64,000 bases of DNA from G963663315 sp965231905 (GTDB lineage Bacteria; Pseudomonadota; Gammaproteobacteria; Arenicellales; Poriferihabitantaceae). The DNA lies in assembly GCA_965231905.1 (NCBI GenBank), contig CBDDOO010000001.1:310001-374000 (forward strand), given 5' to 3'. This document shows positions 62,605 through 64,000 of this stretch, piece by piece. Both the position numbers and the translations under genes were made by a program. The first letter of the stretch is position 1, and the number at the start of each line of letters is the position of its first letter. The notes beneath the pieces are model-generated. The model was not told where the DNA came from. It worked only from the letters and a program-made list of their open reading frames with translations, and ran no database searches.

Positions 62605-63275
62605 TATGCGGGACATGGTAAATATAAATCTCTGTTCTCGTTCGCGGACACGTAGAGCATGAAATTTATTTGTTTAACTCCATCCGAATTCGTGTTCCAA
62701 TCGCCGGTATCAGGATTTTCCGGGCCGCTAAATGCATAAGTCCCCGGCCAATCTTCCAAGCTTCTGTCTATTGTATAATCCGGAAAGGGATCATCGCAAG
62801 AGAGACTACCATTGACGAGTTTAATACGCAGATTGTTCTCAGCCTGGAAATTCATTAATATGACCCGGTACCCAGTAATCGGGAGCGATGTTACTGTTAT
62901 TGATCCGGTGTAATTCCCCTGGAATTGTACAAGCAAAGTACCTCCAAAAGTCCATCGGCTTACTTCTGTCGCGTTTTGTGTCGCTAGTCTGTCCTGCGCA
63001 TCCAGAGCGTTCAGCGTTCCATCAGCTCCCGTTCCACCGCTTCCCGTTCCATCGTTTCCTGTTCCATCGTTTCCTGTTCCACCGCTTCCCGTTCCGCCGC
63101 TTCCCATTTCACCGCTTCCCGTTCCGCCGTTTGGCGAGACATCTGCATGAGCAGGCAATAATACGCTGTTTATAATCGGCTTATTCCATGCGGTGACGGC
63201 AACCCCTCCAACGGTCAGGCTCTTGATGATTTGTGATCTTTTCTGTAAGTCTGTCTTTTCTTCTTCTCGATTCAT
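62595..63275 (-). CDS. Secreted or surface protein with Gly/Thr-rich repeat region
   Basis: The 226-residue protein has a charged start (MNREEEKTDLQKRSQ), a hydrophobic core (IIKSLTVGGVAVTAWNKPII) and a signal-like NSVLLPAHAD, a W-x-KPxxxSVxLPAHA pattern seen at the start of many exported gammaproteobacterial proteins. Seven five-residue Gly/Thr repeats (GGTGS/GGTGN) follow at about 51-85, then a beta-rich domain with two Cys pairs. Sec or Tat export is plausible. The function is unknown. It overlaps the small membrane peptide gene tail-to-tail. Confidence 0.55.
   Translation of the reverse strand: MNREEEKTDLQKRSQIIKSLTVGGVAVTAWNKPIINSVLLPAHADVSPNGGTGSGEMGSGGTGSGGTGNDGTGNDGTGSGGTGADGTLNALDAQDRLATQNATEVSRWTFGGTLLVQFQGNYTGSITVTSLPITGYRVILMNFQAENNLRIKLVNGSLSCDDPFPDYTIDRSLEDWPGTYAFSGPENPDTGDWNTNSDGVKQINFMLYVSANENRDLYLPCPAYQK
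63028..63130. repeat. 15-base tandem repeats inside the secreted protein gene
   Basis: About seven units resembling CCGTTCCACCGCTTC in tandem encode the Gly-Thr/Ser repeats. In-frame gain or loss of 15-base units would change repeat number without breaking the frame. Confidence 0.65.
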
Positions 63276-63347
63276 GACTATGGTCGAATAGTGAATGTAT
63301 GTTATTGTGCCGGGACATCATTTTGATTTTCGCGAATGAACCTATAT

Positions 63348-63385
63348 CATAATAGTCTGCCAGTGACAATCTTCCAGCAACAGAC
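63348..63385 (+). promoter_or_regulatory. CATAAT -10 and leader, copy 2
   Basis: CATAAT (63348-63353) precedes a leader ending AATCTTCCAGCAACAGAC, very like the one at 50665-50706. TTGATT (63323-63328) is a possible -35, 19 bases away. Confidence 0.45.
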
Positions 63386-64000
63386 ATGACTGACGACATA
63401 GCGGCCATGAAGCTCTACCATCAGGTAGACCGGGTATTCAATGAGTTGGACTCCCTCGGGATCAAGGATCAGGACCCGGTCGATGTATCCGTGTTGAGCG
63501 CTTATGATCAATACCATTATCTGGGCACCGATGCCGTGGATGAGGCGATTGAAAAGCTGAATATCAGTTCAAACATGGAAATCATGGAAATCGGTTCTGG
63601 AATCGGTGGCCCGGCGCGCTATCTTGCACATACTTCCGGGTGCAGGGTGACTGCTCTGGAACTGCAACCGGAATTGAATGCCACGGCGATGAAACTGACA
63701 GCCCGTTGTCGCCTCCAGGACAAGGTGACCCATCTGTGCGGCGACATACTTGATGGCCCTCCAGAGAACAGACAATATGACGCGCTGGTCAGTTGGCTTA
63801 CCTTTCTGCATATTCCCGACCGCCCCGCTCTCTACCGAAACTGCTTCGCCGCCTTGAAGCCCGGTGCCGGCCTCTATGTTGAAGATTATTTTGAGCGCAA
63901 TCCCCTGAGCGATCAGGAGAAACAGGTATTGAGCCGGGAAGTCCACTGTGACCGTGTTCCGACTATGGCTGAGTATTTTGATGAGCTTTGTGAGGCGGGA
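63386..64000 (+). CDS. Class I SAM methyltransferase, 3' end outside the window
   Basis: The 205 residues present have motif I MEIMEIGSGIGGPARYLA (about residues 69-86), acidic end of strand beta2 (VTALELQPELN), and motif IV LVSWLTFLHIPD, followed by LKPGAGLYVEDYFERN. The GSGIGGPARYLA and VEDYF stretches resemble sarcosine/dimethylglycine or sterol-type N/C-methyltransferases. The substrate is unknown. The frame is open to the last base, so the protein is longer. It follows the leader shared with 50.7 kb. Confidence 0.75.
   Translation, partial: MTDDIAAMKLYHQVDRVFNELDSLGIKDQDPVDVSVLSAYDQYHYLGTDAVDEAIEKLNISSNMEIMEIGSGIGGPARYLAHTSGCRVTALELQPELNATAMKLTARCRLQDKVTHLCGDILDGPPENRQYDALVSWLTFLHIPDRPALYRNCFAALKPGAGLYVEDYFERNPLSDQEKQVLSREVHCDRVPTMAEYFDELCEAG

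Overview
The window reads as the chromosome of a Gammaproteobacterium, probably marine or host-associated. This rests on protein character only: an R64-like type IVb pilus cluster, a trifunctional CysG, a TRAP-linked sulfopropanediol locus and YfcG-like GST, FitAB and CspA proteins. I computed no phylogeny and saw no tRNA, rRNA, CRISPR array or prophage.

Layout. 1-6.7 kb: the 3' part of a type IVb pilus operon (pilN secretin fragment, pilO, P, Q, R, S, a PilM-like gene and a PilV-like prepilin). 6.8-10.9 kb: EamA transporter, degenerate SDR, secreted HNH nuclease, two conserved hypotheticals and a SAM methyltransferase. 11.0-29.5 kb: a defence island. It holds two parallel modules, each with a C5-cytosine DNA methyltransferase, a long protein carrying both a MORC/Hsp90-like and a histidine-kinase-like GHKL ATPase domain, and a receiver-domain protein. 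In module 1 (minus strand) the receiver gene is broken. Module 2 (mainly plus strand) is intact and preceded by a HEPN-motif gene. A DDE insertion sequence sits between the divergent modules, and a type I R-M operon (hsdR-hsdM-hsdS) runs into the second methyltransferase.

29.5-38.2 kb: a GST, then a polyol (mannitol/sorbitol) operon on the minus strand: ABC transporter, mannitol 2-dehydrogenase, fructokinase and ROK repressor. It should import a polyol, oxidise it to fructose and phosphorylate that, and a palindrome overlaps its promoter. 38.4-43.3 kb: Sel1 protein, TrpD2-like protein, CysG, cysteine desulfurase and a cold-shock protein. 43.4-49.8 kb: an hps-like locus (two alcohol dehydrogenases, HpsN, TRAP transporter) for 2,3-dihydroxypropane-1-sulfonate, a plankton-derived sulfonate.

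50-64 kb: a second accessory region. It has nicotinamidase with a partial diverged copy 7.5 kb away; between the copies lie a FitAB-type toxin-antitoxin pair and a 1985-residue transglutaminase-like/SF1 helicase/Vsr-like nuclease protein. Then come a DUF4143 ATPase flanked by repeats, an IS5-family element with TTAA target duplication, an RTX-repeat protein, a small membrane peptide with an antitoxin-like tail, a secreted protein with Gly/Thr repeats and a partial methyltransferase.

The strongest candidate for an undescribed system is the duplicated methyltransferase + dual-GHKL ATPase + receiver module (11.1-24.5 kb). Its sequence suggests a phosphorelay-controlled modification/defence system.
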